Below, one piece after another: positions 1-9,076 of a stretch of DNA of 42,772 nucleotides. Made by a program: the position numbers and the translations under genes. The first letter of the stretch is position 1. Each line of letters opens with the position of its first letter. Source of the DNA: Coriobacteriales bacterium (GTDB lineage Bacteria; Actinomycetota; Coriobacteriia; Coriobacteriales; UBA8131); NCBI GenBank assembly GCA_031264075.1, contig JAISEO010000102.1, forward strand, positions 1 through 42,772, given 5' to 3'. Under the pieces are notes generated by a model. That model did not search any database. It was not told the DNA's origin and was given only the letters and a program-made list of their open reading frames with translations.

Positions 1-2421
1 GCTTTCTCCGTTGTCGATACCGCGCTGACCCTCACGCTTGTGGGCACCAATACACTCAACAGCAGTTATAACTTTGATGGAATTGGGCTTACCGGCACGG
101 CCAGCCTCCTCATAACAGCGCAGAGCAATGGCGCGAGCCTTGATGCTGTCGGCTACTGGGGAGATGGTATCGGTGCCGAATCCGGTAGCATCACTCTTGC
201 CGGTGGCACCATCAATGCTACCTCGCTTAGCAACGGTGTTTATGGCGCAGGCAATGGCATCAGTAGCGCTACCGGCAACATCACCATAACCGGCGGCACC
301 GTTACCGCAACAGATGGTGCCTTCTGGGGCGGAGCGGGCATAACCACCCGAGGCAACATCACTATTTCAGGCGGCAATGTCACCGCTATTGCCCGGGGAA
401 ACGATCACGGTTGTGCGGCCATAGGCGGCGCCTCGGGCTCCCCTGCGGGCAACATCACCATAACGGGTGGTACCGTTACCGCAACGGTTGGCAGTAGGGG
501 CTGTGCTGCCATCGGCGGCGGCACGAATGGTTCGTGTACCGGCGACATAACCATAACCGGCGGCACCGTCATCGCAACGGGCGCTACCACAGGTGGCGCT
601 GGTATCGGCGGCGGCATAAGTGGTTCATATACCGGCAAGATTACTATCTCAGGCGGCACTGTCACCGCAACAAGCCGCAACGCCAATTCCCAGGACATCG
701 GTAACGGTAGTACGAGCAGCACCGATGACAACACCGCTGCCTCCGTGGTGATAGACGGCGGCACGGTGTGGGCAACGAACGGAAGGGTTGCCTACGGCAG
801 CCAGGCTTCTACCGACATCAAGAACTCCAATGGTCTCACTGTCTTTGCCAACACCCTCACGCTGGGCAGCCTCAGCACGGTAGCAAATACCGCTCTCACC
901 TCCGGTGTTGTGGATGGTATCGCCTGTGCTGCCACACCCGTTGCAGCAGACGGCGTCTACGGCATCAGGGACGTGGCAACCAACGCCTCCAGCGCGGTTT
1001 GCCTCTGGCTGCCTGCGACGGCAGAGGGCGGACAGGGGCTCGGCACTGTCGGGCTTGTGGCCGCGAGTCAGCCCAGCACAACCGGGTATGAGCTTGCCTA
1101 TGCACGCGATGGTGGTGAGACTGAGACGCTCGTGGCACCCGTTGTTACTTCTGTTGAGCCTTCGGGTACCGACGTGCCCGTAAGCGGCAGCGTCGTCCTT
1201 ACCTTCAACACCGCCATGGCTACCTCTACGGGTACGGTTGTCCTTGAGGGCGGCGGCAATACAATCACGCTTGCCGGTGGCAGCTGGGATACCACCCACA
1301 CCGTCTACACCGCTCCCTTCAGCGGCCTTAAGGGCCTGACGGACTATACTGTGGAGGCCACATTCGCCTCGGCCATTCTCGGCCTTGCGGTGTCTGATAC
1401 CTCCCATAGCTTTACTACCACCACTGCGCTCTACTCCGCCTCAGTTACACCAACTTCCAAGATCTTTGACCCTGTGGTGGAAGGTTACGAGTCCATTACA
1501 CCCCAACAGTTCGTGATAACCAACACCGGTACGAATACCCTCACAGACATCCAGGCTCGCCTCACTGGCGCGGATGACACATCGTTTGAGATAAGCTCCG
1601 CGCTTGCTCCCACAACGATATATCCCCGTGCCTCTGCCACGATAAGCGTGCACCCCAAGGAAAGCCTAGATGCACGTGACACCCCCTACAGTGCTACGCT
1701 CTCGCTTGCCAACATCGCCGGTCTTTCTCTGAACATACCACTCAGTCTTACCGTGGAGGAACCCAGCTATGTGGTGGCACTGGACATAGGCTCTCTCGAC
1801 TTTGGCTCCCTGCCACCCGGCTATACTCATCCCGCTTACAGAACATTGACGATAACCAACACCGGCAACAGCACCATCACCGGTATTGGGCTGTCCCTTT
1901 CTGGGTCTGACACGTCGGCCTTTGCAATGGAATTGGAGCGCGGAGTGTCTGCTGTGGAGCCGGCGTCTTCCGCAGAGCTTCTTTTGCCTGCATCCGCCGC
2001 GGTTCTCTCACCTTTTGCAGCACCTGCTGCACAGCTTGCAACATGGGGAGATTCTCCCTCAACCCTCACGACCCTGGCAGACGGTCATACGCTTGAGCCG
2101 GGCGAGCAGCTCAAGGTGGACGTAGCCCCTGTCAGCGGCCTTGCCGCCCGTGAGGCCCCTTACACCGCATCCCTTGATGTAAGTTCCCCGGAAACCACCA
2201 CGGCATCCTCCCACCTCTCCTTCAAGGTATCTGCCCCAGGTGGTGGTGGCGATGGCAAACTCCCCCCAACTGCAGACACCCAGGCTGCTGCTGCCTTACT
2301 CCTTGGCGCACTACTGGCTGCAGCGGGCCTGGCTGCTCTCGCGCTTGCCTTCATACTTCCTCCTGTGAGGTACAGGCCTGCTCTCCCCGACAACAGAAAG
2401 CTCAAAACAGCGGGTAGATAG
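1..2421 (+). CDS. Cell-surface protein, 3' part (beta-helix repeats, Ig-like domain, sorting signal)
   Basis: The reading frame is open from base 1, so the gene starts upstream and the GTG at 40 is only an internal codon. The N-terminal third carries about seven copies of a short repeat of the type GNITITGGTVTAT separated by AIGGG-like turns, which is typical of a parallel beta-helix. Next comes a segment starting near VVTSVEPSGTDVPVSGSVVLTF that resembles a bacterial Ig-like (Big_5) domain, then two segments with ITNTG motifs resembling choice-of-anchor/HYDIN-type beta domains. The end (bases 2260 onward) is LPPTAD, about 22 hydrophobic residues, then a basic tail: the layout of a sortase signal with Ala in place of Gly. 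It is therefore probably exported and wall-anchored; its ligand is unknown. Domain names are inferred from motif appearance. Confidence 0.85.
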   Translation, partial: AFSVVDTALTLTLVGTNTLNSSYNFDGIGLTGTASLLITAQSNGASLDAVGYWGDGIGAESGSITLAGGTINATSLSNGVYGAGNGISSATGNITITGGTVTATDGAFWGGAGITTRGNITISGGNVTAIARGNDHGCAAIGGASGSPAGNITITGGTVTATVGSRGCAAIGGGTNGSCTGDITITGGTVIATGATTGGAGIGGGISGSYTGKITISGGTVTATSRNANSQDIGNGSTSSTDDNTAASVVIDGGTVWATNGRVAYGSQASTDIKNSNGLTVFANTLTLGSLSTVANTALTSGVVDGIACAATPVAADGVYGIRDVATNASSAVCLWLPATAEGGQGLGTVGLVAASQPSTTGYELAYARDGGETETLVAPVVTSVEPSGTDVPVSGSVVLTFNTAMATSTGTVVLEGGGNTITLAGGSWDTTHTVYTAPFSGLKGLTDYTVEATFASAILGLAVSDTSHSFTTTTALYSASVTPTSKIFDPVVEGYESITPQQFVITNTGTNTLTDIQARLTGADDTSFEISSALAPTTIYPRASATISVHPKESLDARDTPYSATLSLANIAGLSLNIPLSLTVEEPSYVVALDIGSLDFGSLPPGYTHPAYRTLTITNTGNSTITGIGLSLSGSDTSAFAMELERGVSAVEPASSAELLLPASAAVLSPFAAPAAQLATWGDSPSTLTTLADGHTLEPGEQLKVDVAPVSGLAAREAPYTASLDVSSPETTTASSHLSFKVSAPGGGGDGKLPPTADTQAAAALLLGALLAAAGLAALALAFILPPVRYRPALPDNRKLKTAGR

Positions 2422-2453
2422 CACGTATGAGAGCGGAAAAGGACGAGCTGACG

Positions 2454-2651
2454 ATGCAAACTGAAGGAACAGATAGAGTAACGAGGTCTGAAACATGGGC
2501 AGAAACACGGGCAGGTACGTCGAAGGACTTGGATCGCTTCAACCTGAACGACCTCATGCAGAGAGACCTTTTTCTTGCCAATAGTATCAGGGATTCCGGC
2601 GGTTATAACCCCAACGCTGGATATGAGGTATACCATCTCAAAACCTATTAG
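2454..2651 (+). CDS. Small hypothetical protein, 65 residues
   Basis: A short open frame lies 32 bases after the surface-protein stop. I chose the ATG at 2454 because AAGGA precedes it at suitable distance; an in-frame ATG at 2427 lacks such a site. The product is hydrophilic, Thr/Glu-rich at the start, and ends in an Asn/Tyr-rich stretch (GGYNPNAGYEVYHLKTY). It has no signal peptide or membrane segment. It could be co-transcribed with the surface protein, or be a chance ORF; I do not recognise a family. The last codons include CAAAACCTAT, which equals half of the large palindromes at the right end of the window. Confidence 0.4.
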   Translation: MQTEGTDRVTRSETWAETRAGTSKDLDRFNLNDLMQRDLFLANSIRDSGGYNPNAGYEVYHLKTY

Positions 2652-2659
2652 CTACAGAC

Positions 2660-2687
2660 AGTATCGCGTTAAGCGCCCTGCGATACT
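2660..2687. terminator. Possible stem-loop between convergent genes
   Basis: AGTATCGC and GCGATACT form a perfect 8-bp inverted repeat around a 12-base loop, in the 71-base gap between two convergent genes. There is no following T-run on either strand, so a terminator role is only a guess from position. Confidence 0.3.
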
Positions 2688-2722
2688 CAGGCAAAGCTCA
2701 TGTTTAATCCCAGTATGGCTGC

Positions 2723-3385
2723 TTACGGCAGATTGACCAGGAGCCTGAGCCTGTTCTCCTCAGCCACGAGGAACAGGTCCGTCTGTGCGCCAGACTCATA
2801 GTTAAAGCCATTGACGATAGTAAAGAGGCGCTCGGCCTCGCCGCTGTCAAAGCCCAGCCCTGGGCCCAGCGCGGCATAGCCCTCAACCAGGCGGGCAATG
2901 AAGAGGGTCGCAAACACGTGGAGCTGCGCGGGCTCGCCATAGACCCGTACACCTATCTGCATCGAGACCTTGGCCGTGGCCCAGATATGAAAGAGCAGAG
3001 ACACGTAGGCACCGCCCGGCTCACTCACATTGCCGAGCGAGAGCGAGCGCAGCTCAGTGTAGTAGTAAAAGCCCATCGTAGCGATATCGGCACGCTCGGC
3101 AACGCCGCCGAGTATCGTGTTGGTGTCGGGAGAGTAGAAGCACACACGGCTTGGCGAGAACCCTATCTCCCACCGCATGCCCTCGAAGGTATAGGGGTTC
3201 TGCCGATAGGCCTTGCCCACGGCAAGATAGGCGGTGAGCTCGACGCTCCCGAGGGGCATGGTCTCAAAGGACTCCCCCTCGTGGGGAAGCAGATGGCCGG
3301 CAGCGTCGGTTGCGAAGTCATCCGCCTGGGCAGCGTGGTTGCCGTACTCGCGGTTGGCCTTGCGGCTCTCGATAACGATTCCCAT
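2723..3385 (-). CDS. Hypothetical protein, 220 residues
   Basis: The frame starts at ATG 3385 with GAGGGA seven bases upstream. The product is a soluble-looking mixed alpha/beta protein without signal peptide or clear transmembrane segment. It contains an aromatic patch (MGFYYYTELRSLSLGN) and a hydrophobic stretch (LHVFATLFIARLVEGYAAL). I do not recognise the family. It lies downstream of, and in the same direction as, the giant YDG-repeat surface protein (gap 118 bases), between two surface-protein genes, so a role linked to those proteins is possible but unsupported by any motif. Confidence 0.7.
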   Translation of the reverse strand: MGIVIESRKANREYGNHAAQADDFATDAAGHLLPHEGESFETMPLGSVELTAYLAVGKAYRQNPYTFEGMRWEIGFSPSRVCFYSPDTNTILGGVAERADIATMGFYYYTELRSLSLGNVSEPGGAYVSLLFHIWATAKVSMQIGVRVYGEPAQLHVFATLFIARLVEGYAALGPGLGFDSGEAERLFTIVNGFNYESGAQTDLFLVAEENRLRLLVNLP

Positions 3386-3503
3386 GGCTATCCCTCAGAT
3401 CGGCGCCGTCAAAAAGGCTTGCATCTTTGCTACCAATGCAGTATACCGCTTTGCCCAACACGGTGAGGGATGGCGCACTGCGGCTGCCACCCGGGCAACA
3501 CGC

Positions 3504-6500
3504 TCAGCCCCGCCAGTTGGAAGGCAAGCTGGGGTAACCCGGCTGATTGACCGAGAAACAGTAGGTCTTGAAGGCGGGCGTCGGACAGGTATTGATGATG
3601 CTCTGCGCTGTGGTAGGCTCGTGTAGCACGGTAGTGGAGTTAAAGCTGTACCAGAAATTATACGAGCCGACAGGAGAGCTGAGCTTGGGCCAGACAAAGC
3701 TCGCGGGCAGAGTGGTGAGTTTGCCCAGGTAATTGAAGCTGTCAAAGAACCGGTCGCCTGCCGTAACAACAGAGGAGGTATTGAAGGACCCGTCGGGGAG
3801 GGAGGTGAGGGAGCCAAAGGGGTTGAAGTGGGCGAAGAACTCGCTACCCACCGCGGTGATGGCAGAGGTGTTGAAGGAACCCGCAGGGAGGGAGGTGAGG
3901 GAGCCATAGCGGTTGAACTGGTAAAAGAAGCGAACGGGCGCGGTAGTGATGCTCGAGATGTCAAAGGAGCCCGCGGGCAGCGAGGTGAGAGCACCGTAGT
4001 AATTGAAGGTGGCAAAGAAGTATGCCGGTGCCGATGTGGCATCTGCCATGAAATAGTGCATGGCCGGCAGGGTAGTGAGCGTTATCGTACTCAGGTTGCC
4101 GGCCTGTGGAACGAGCGCTACGGTATTGGTGGAACTGAAGGTCCATTGCGCATACTCCGAGTACTGGTAGGGTGCCAGCGTGACGACATAGCTGCCTGTT
4201 TGAGCGTAGATATGAGAAGTGGTTCCGGCCGGCTTGTCGATTTTGGGAGAATTGTCTCCCCAGTCAACGCTGTAAGCGTTGGCAAAGTACTTGTTCAGAT
4301 ACAGAATCTGGTTATTCGCCGTAGTGGTAATCGTGAGTCTGATGGGCTGCGTGATGGCGCCGTAGACAGGCGGCGTGCTCAGTTGATAATTGGATTGCAG
4401 GGCACCGCCCGTGGGAGCCACCAAGCCCGCGGAGCCGGTATAGCCCAGGGCGTAGTTGCCTCCGTCTGGCGAGGGGTAGGGATCCAGAGCCGTGATGCCC
4501 GCGATGGAAAGGGTAAAGCCCTCCTGGCCCACCAAGCCGGAAAACGAGGTGGGGTTCGTCAGGGCGATGTCCGACACCGCCGGCGCTGTCGTGGTTCCGT
4601 CATACACCTTGGCGGGCACTCCGAGTGTGCCCGTAAAGCTGAGTGCCCGGGGCAGGATGGTGCCAGCAACAGAGAATTGGGTGGCGAAGCGGTAGTTGGA
4701 GACGAGCGCAGGCGGCGTGACTTCTATCGAGATACCGGTAACCTGCCCCATGGGAGCGCTCGCCTGCACGTCCTTAGAGGCATAGCTGCCCGAGGCCGCA
4801 CTGATGTCCAGGGTAAGCGTCTCTCCCGCAACCGCGCCGCTTATCGTGCCGCCGGAGAACTCGGAGGGGGTCGAGGCGGTAGTGCCGTCATAGACCTTGG
4901 TGGCCGTGATGTCGGAGATGGTGATGTCTGCGGGGGTGATGTTGGCCGTGGTAGCGGCAGGCTGGGCCAGCAGGCTGTAGTTTTTGGCGCTGCTGCCAGA
5001 AAGCGAGAAGCCCGTAAAGCTGACCGTCTTGTCGTCGCCCACATCCTTCGTGTCAAAGCTGGCGGATGCCTGAGAGCTGTCCAGAGCAACACTGTCGCCG
5101 GGAATCACTCCTTGCAGCGTGACCAGGCTGAGCACCATGCTTGCCTCAGCGTTGCCGTCGTAGGTCTTGCTGCTGGCCGTGACTCCCTGAATGCTCACAG
5201 CTCTGGCTGTTATCGTGCCCACTACCGCCGGTTGGCCGGCGAGCCGGTAGTTGGAGGCAAGCGCGGGCGGTGTGGCGACGAGCCTGAGACCGCTGGTGCC
5301 GGTCATGGGCAGGTCCTGATGCACGTCGCTTGTGGCATAGCTGGGCGAGGTCGCGGCAAAATCCAGGTACAGCGTCTCCCCGGCTACCACTCCGCTCAGT
5401 ACGCCACCAGAGAACTGGGAGGGGGTCGAGGCGGTAGTGCCGTCATAGACCTTGGTGGCCATGATGTCGGTGGCAGTAAGCGTGCGCGGCGTTACACTGC
5501 CCAAAACGACGGGCTGGGAGGCAAGGCGATAGTTGAAGACGAACGCAGGGGGCGTAGCAGCGAGCATGATGCCGGAAAGACCCGTCATAGCCCGGCTGGT
5601 GTGCACGTCGCGGGTGGCGTAGGTGGCCGAAGCTGTCCTGAGCCTGACGGTAAGCGTCTCGCCGGCCACCGCACCAACAATCGTGCCGCCGGAGAACTGG
5701 GAGGGGGTCGAGCTGGCAGTACCGTCGTAGGGCTTGGTGGCCGTGATACCCGTGATGGTGATGCTCCTGGCTATGACGGTACCCGTGACGACGGGCTCGT
5801 AGGCAAAGCGATAGTTGGAGGCAAGCGCGGGAGGCGTGGCGATAAGGCCTATGTCTGCGACATCCATCATGTTGCGTCTCGTATGCACGTTGCTCGAAGA
5901 ATAGGTGGCCGAGGCGGCACTGAGATCGAGAGAGAGGGTCTCGCCAGCCAGCGCACCAAAAATCGTGCCGCCGGAGAACTGGGAGGGGGCCGAGCTGGCA
6001 GTACCGTCGTAGGGCTTGGTGGCCGTGATACCCGTGACGGTAACCAGCCTGGCCGTAATGCTACCAGAGACCGAAGGCTGGCCGGCGAGGCGATAGTTGG
6101 AGGCAAGCGCGGGAGGCGTGGCAACGAGCGTGATGCCGGTAAGGCCCGTCATATCCCGGCTGGCGTGCACGTCTGGCGTGGCGTAGCTGCCCGAGGCAGC
6201 GCTGAAATCAAGGGCAAGCATCTCGCCGATTGCCGCGCCGCTTATCGTACCGCCGGAGAATTGGGAGGGCGCAGAGTCGGTAGTGCCGTCATAGACCTTG
6301 GTGGCTGTGATGTCGGTGACAGTAAGCGTGCGCTCCGTGATGCTTCCCAAAACGACGGGCTGGGCGACAAGGCGGTAATTGGAGGCGAGGGTCGCAAGGC
6401 CGGGCGTGAGCCCGATGCCCGTGACTCCCGTCAGAGGCAGGTCTGCATGCGCATCCTTTGAGGCATAGCTGCCTGCGGCCTGACTGAGGTCCACGTCCAG

Positions 6501-7817
6501 CACCTCTCCGGTGATAGCCCCCATGACCGTGCCGCCGGAGAATTGCGAGGGAGAGGAGAGATTCGTTCCGTCATAGCTCTTGGTGGCCGTGACGCCCACG
6601 ATATTTACTGCCTTGGGGGTGATTGCCGTGGCGAGCTGGGCACCTGAGCCGTCCACAACCACCGGGTCAAACAGGTATTTGAAGGCATCGCTGCCCGTGA
6701 GGCTTCCCGTTACCACCAGATCGCGTCTTCCCGCGTTCTTTCCGTCAAGCGCGAGCGCAGGATTGTCGAGAGACACCGTATCCCCGGCGGCCACGCCACT
6801 CAGCGAGAGGCTACCGCTGTAGGAGGCGGTATTGGTCCCATCGTATTCCCGGGAAGAAGGCGTGATGCCGGTGACAGAGGCAGTGCTGCGCTTGTCTATG
6901 GTCTTCACCGCCACGACAAGATTGTAGCTCCCCACAGGCGTGCTTGTGTTCGCCTGTACCGTAAGGGTCAGAGCATAGACACCGGAGGGCCGGACATCCG
7001 CTGCGTCTCGTACGTCGAGCACGGCGGTGTCCGAAGCAGCGAGCGTGCGCGACTGAAGGCTCAGCGTAATGCCAGCGGGAGCGGGCGTAGTGAGGGCTGC
7101 CTCGAGCCTGACATAGCGGCTTTCTGTGAGGGCGGAGCTGCTGTGGTCAAACGTGGTGCTCGCCGCGACTCCCGAGGCGCGATCCACGGTGAGTGTGGGA
7201 AGCGGAGGAGCCAACGCGGCCTGCGCAGGCACGGAGCCCATGAGCACAAGGACGAACAGGATAAGCAACAACACGAGGGACATGCGCCCTATGCTGAGCA
7301 TGACGAACCGTGCGGAAGAACCTGGGGTATCGGCCGCTCTGCCGCTGTCAGCGTCCTTCGCGGCGCGCCTTGCCAGGGAATCGGTGGGGCCTGAAAGGCC
7401 TCTGTTATGGCCGGCGAGGGCAGGCCTTGATCGCACGCGGACGAGGGCACTCGAGATAAGGAGCGCCGCGCCCGACACGGCAAGAGCAAGGCCTGCGAGC
7501 GCGAGCGGAGCTGTGCCGTCCGCTGTTGAAGGCGTTATCCTGGCAGCGGCGGGCCCAGGAGTTGGGGCCGGGGGCTTAGGCGGAGCAGGGGGCGGAGCCG
7601 GGCGAGAGTCGGTGACGACGATGGTGACAGGATAGTCCGTCACAGAGCTCTGATCAGCGCCATGCGCGAGCGGAAAAGGCAGCGCAAGGAAGAGTACCAG
7701 CGTCGCTGCAAGCGCTACAACAAGCCAGGAAATGATGCTCAAAGTCCCCAAACCAGAGCGGATTTTTCGAGAACTGCGCGGACATAACACAACTGTGTGA
7801 ATATGGCATCTTCGCAT
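3504..7817 (-). CDS. Giant YDG-repeat surface protein with fused N-terminal anchor-like module
   Basis: I start at ATG 7817, which has a strong GGAGGGAGAT site directly upstream; a TTG at 7829 is in frame but less likely. Product 1437 residues. Residues 26-52 form a signal-like hydrophobic segment, followed by a Pro-rich linker (about 73-95). Next is TADGTAP plus a hydrophobic helix and VRSRPAL (about 101-134), which closely resembles the C-terminal sorting signal of the surface protein at 1-2421. A second signal-like segment ends in PAQA near residue 200. Then follow nine YDG-type units (KVYDGT/KPYDGT motifs), a PKD-like segment with VDWGDNSP, and four C-terminal repeats of FF..FN..G.LTSLP. 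No C-terminal anchor is present. An internal start at 7301 or 7283 would give a normal secreted protein. Adhesin or structural surface role inferred. Confidence 0.85.
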   Translation of the reverse strand: MRRCHIHTVVLCPRSSRKIRSGLGTLSIISWLVVALAATLVLFLALPFPLAHGADQSSVTDYPVTIVVTDSRPAPPPAPPKPPAPTPGPAAARITPSTADGTAPLALAGLALAVSGAALLISSALVRVRSRPALAGHNRGLSGPTDSLARRAAKDADSGRAADTPGSSARFVMLSIGRMSLVLLLILFVLVLMGSVPAQAALAPPLPTLTVDRASGVAASTTFDHSSSALTESRYVRLEAALTTPAPAGITLSLQSRTLAASDTAVLDVRDAADVRPSGVYALTLTVQANTSTPVGSYNLVVAVKTIDKRSTASVTGITPSSREYDGTNTASYSGSLSLSGVAAGDTVSLDNPALALDGKNAGRRDLVVTGSLTGSDAFKYLFDPVVVDGSGAQLATAITPKAVNIVGVTATKSYDGTNLSSPSQFSGGTVMGAITGEVLDVDLSQAAGSYASKDAHADLPLTGVTGIGLTPGLATLASNYRLVAQPVVLGSITERTLTVTDITATKVYDGTTDSAPSQFSGGTISGAAIGEMLALDFSAASGSYATPDVHASRDMTGLTGITLVATPPALASNYRLAGQPSVSGSITARLVTVTGITATKPYDGTASSAPSQFSGGTIFGALAGETLSLDLSAASATYSSSNVHTRRNMMDVADIGLIATPPALASNYRFAYEPVVTGTVIARSITITGITATKPYDGTASSTPSQFSGGTIVGAVAGETLTVRLRTASATYATRDVHTSRAMTGLSGIMLAATPPAFVFNYRLASQPVVLGSVTPRTLTATDIMATKVYDGTTASTPSQFSGGVLSGVVAGETLYLDFAATSPSYATSDVHQDLPMTGTSGLRLVATPPALASNYRLAGQPAVVGTITARAVSIQGVTASSKTYDGNAEASMVLSLVTLQGVIPGDSVALDSSQASASFDTKDVGDDKTVSFTGFSLSGSSAKNYSLLAQPAATTANITPADITISDITATKVYDGTTASTPSEFSGGTISGAVAGETLTLDISAASGSYASKDVQASAPMGQVTGISIEVTPPALVSNYRFATQFSVAGTILPRALSFTGTLGVPAKVYDGTTTAPAVSDIALTNPTSFSGLVGQEGFTLSIAGITALDPYPSPDGGNYALGYTGSAGLVAPTGGALQSNYQLSTPPVYGAITQPIRLTITTTANNQILYLNKYFANAYSVDWGDNSPKIDKPAGTTSHIYAQTGSYVVTLAPYQYSEYAQWTFSSTNTVALVPQAGNLSTITLTTLPAMHYFMADATSAPAYFFATFNYYGALTSLPAGSFDISSITTAPVRFFYQFNRYGSLTSLPAGSFNTSAITAVGSEFFAHFNPFGSLTSLPDGSFNTSSVVTAGDRFFDSFNYLGKLTTLPASFVWPKLSSPVGSYNFWYSFNSTTVLHEPTTAQSIINTCPTPAFKTYCFSVNQPGYPSLPSNWRG
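4863..6045 (-). repeat. Near-identical DNA repeats in the YDG array
   Basis: Within the YDG units DNA identity is very high. The 43 bases 4863-4905 recur exactly at 5418-5460. The stretch around 5682-5757 recurs around 5966-6041 with only about two mismatches. The spacing of units is roughly 280 bases. Such repeats permit unit gain or loss by recombination or slippage. Confidence 0.8.
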
Positions 7818-7978
7818 ATCTCCCTCCAAACCTCAGAGCTTGACCAGCCTATGCGCTGTTGTCATACCAACGTTTCAACACCTTTACCCTATCATGGCAC
7901 GCCCGGCCTCCACAACACCGCACCATGCGAAAGGCGGCATAGCTACGGCGTGCGCGGCGCAGGGGGCCTGTGACTCCG

Positions 7979-8021
7979 CAGGCGTTATGAGGCTGTTGGG
8001 GGGATGTTATGCAGGCGTTAT
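7979..8021. repeat. 11-bp direct repeat at the end of the CD225 gene
   Basis: GCAGGCGTTAT occurs at 7979-7989 and 8011-8021, the second copy overlapping the stop codon of the CD225-like gene. The rest of the 200-base spacer 7818-8017 must hold the promoter for the giant surface gene, but I see no convincing -35/-10 pair. Confidence 0.6.
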
Positions 8022-9067
8022 ACGAGGAAGCCAAACAGCAGGAAGGCGTAGGCTATGTTGGCTACCAGGCCGATACAGCCAGCGGCAACCAGCCATTTGA
8101 AGGTGAGACTTCGGTTCCGTTCATAGAGCGCCGCGTTGCCCTGCCTGTAGGCCGAGTTCATCTTGGTGGCACATACCAGGGGAACCACGGCAATGAGACC
8201 TCCACAGAACAGTATCTCAAGGATGGAAAGCGTAAAGTACAGGCTGAACTTGTTGGTGACGAGCAGAGGGCTCATCAGCTGCTGCGCTTGTTGCCCGTAA
8301 GGCATGGGAGCTGACACCGGTTGCTGATACGGTTGCTGATACGGTTGCGGGTAGGGCTGCGGATAGGGCAGAGCCTGCTGGGGCTGCTGGTAGGGTTGGG
8401 CTTGCAGAGGCTGCTGATACGGCTGCGGGGCCTGTTGAGACACAGAGGCCTGTTGAGGCTGTTGGTAGACCGACTGGATAGAAGGCTGCTGAAGCTGCTG
8501 CTGGTAGGGCTGCGGAGAAGGAGAGAACTGTTGGTAGCTCTGTTGTGCAGGAGCCTGCGGAGGCTGTTGCTGGTACGGTTGTGAAACAGACTGTTGTTGA
8601 TACGGCTGGAGAACAGGCTGTTGCTGGTACGGTTGTGGAGCGAGCTGCTGCCCAGGCTGTTGAGAGGGCGGCTGCACAGTGCCCTGTTGATAGAGCTGTT
8701 GCTGATAGGGCTGAGAGGGCTGAGAGGGCGGGTAGGGTTGCGGAGTATACTGCGGCTCGGGAACATACATCTGCTCGGGCGGCGGTGTGGGATAGACCTC
8801 ATCACTCCGTATCGTGGAGGCGGGACTGTCCTGCTGGGGTTGCTGGGGAGATTGCTCGGAGCCCTGCTGTGGGGGAGCCTGCTGATAGTCCTGCGCTTGG
8901 TGCGGCTGTGGGGCAGGCTGATACTCCGCTGACGGCGCAAAAGCTTGCTCGGGCACGATTGGCTGAGGAGAAACGAGGTTCGGCTGCGGGTCTGGCTGCA
9001 AAGCCGGATTGGGTGGCGAGCTCGGGGTTGGAGAGGATGAGGGCGGCGGGTACTGTTGGTCTGTCAT
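8018..9067 (-). CDS. CD225/dispanin-like membrane protein with Gln/Pro-rich tail
   Basis: Start ATG 9067 with AAGGA six bases upstream. Of 349 residues, about 270 are a low-complexity N-terminal region rich in Q, P, Y and S, with many YQQP repeats. The last 75 residues contain two transmembrane helices joined by a short loop with VCATKMNSAYRQGN, which matches the CD225/dispanin pattern (helix, basic loop of the KMN type, second helix). Bacterial members are small membrane proteins of unclear function, often with a disordered N-terminus. The gene lies only 9 bases after purL and is probably on the same transcript, although nothing in the protein points to purine metabolism. Family assignment is moderately firm; function unknown. 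Confidence 0.8.
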   Translation of the reverse strand: MTDQQYPPPSSSPTPSSPPNPALQPDPQPNLVSPQPIVPEQAFAPSAEYQPAPQPHQAQDYQQAPPQQGSEQSPQQPQQDSPASTIRSDEVYPTPPPEQMYVPEPQYTPQPYPPSQPSQPYQQQLYQQGTVQPPSQQPGQQLAPQPYQQQPVLQPYQQQSVSQPYQQQPPQAPAQQSYQQFSPSPQPYQQQLQQPSIQSVYQQPQQASVSQQAPQPYQQPLQAQPYQQPQQALPYPQPYPQPYQQPYQQPVSAPMPYGQQAQQLMSPLLVTNKFSLYFTLSILEILFCGGLIAVVPLVCATKMNSAYRQGNAALYERNRSLTFKWLVAAGCIGLVANIAYAFLLFGFLV

Positions 9068-9076
9068 GGTGTATCC

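Noticed and set aside
180-760. CRISPR-like regular repeats in the first surface gene
   Set aside because: The repeats are in frame, degenerate and encode GGTVTAT beta-helix turns; there are no unique spacers and no cas genes.
3828-6461. 877-codon open frame on the plus strand
   Set aside because: Antisense to the YDG repeats; its apparent repeats (AAGELGG) just mirror the repeated coding sequence of the real gene.
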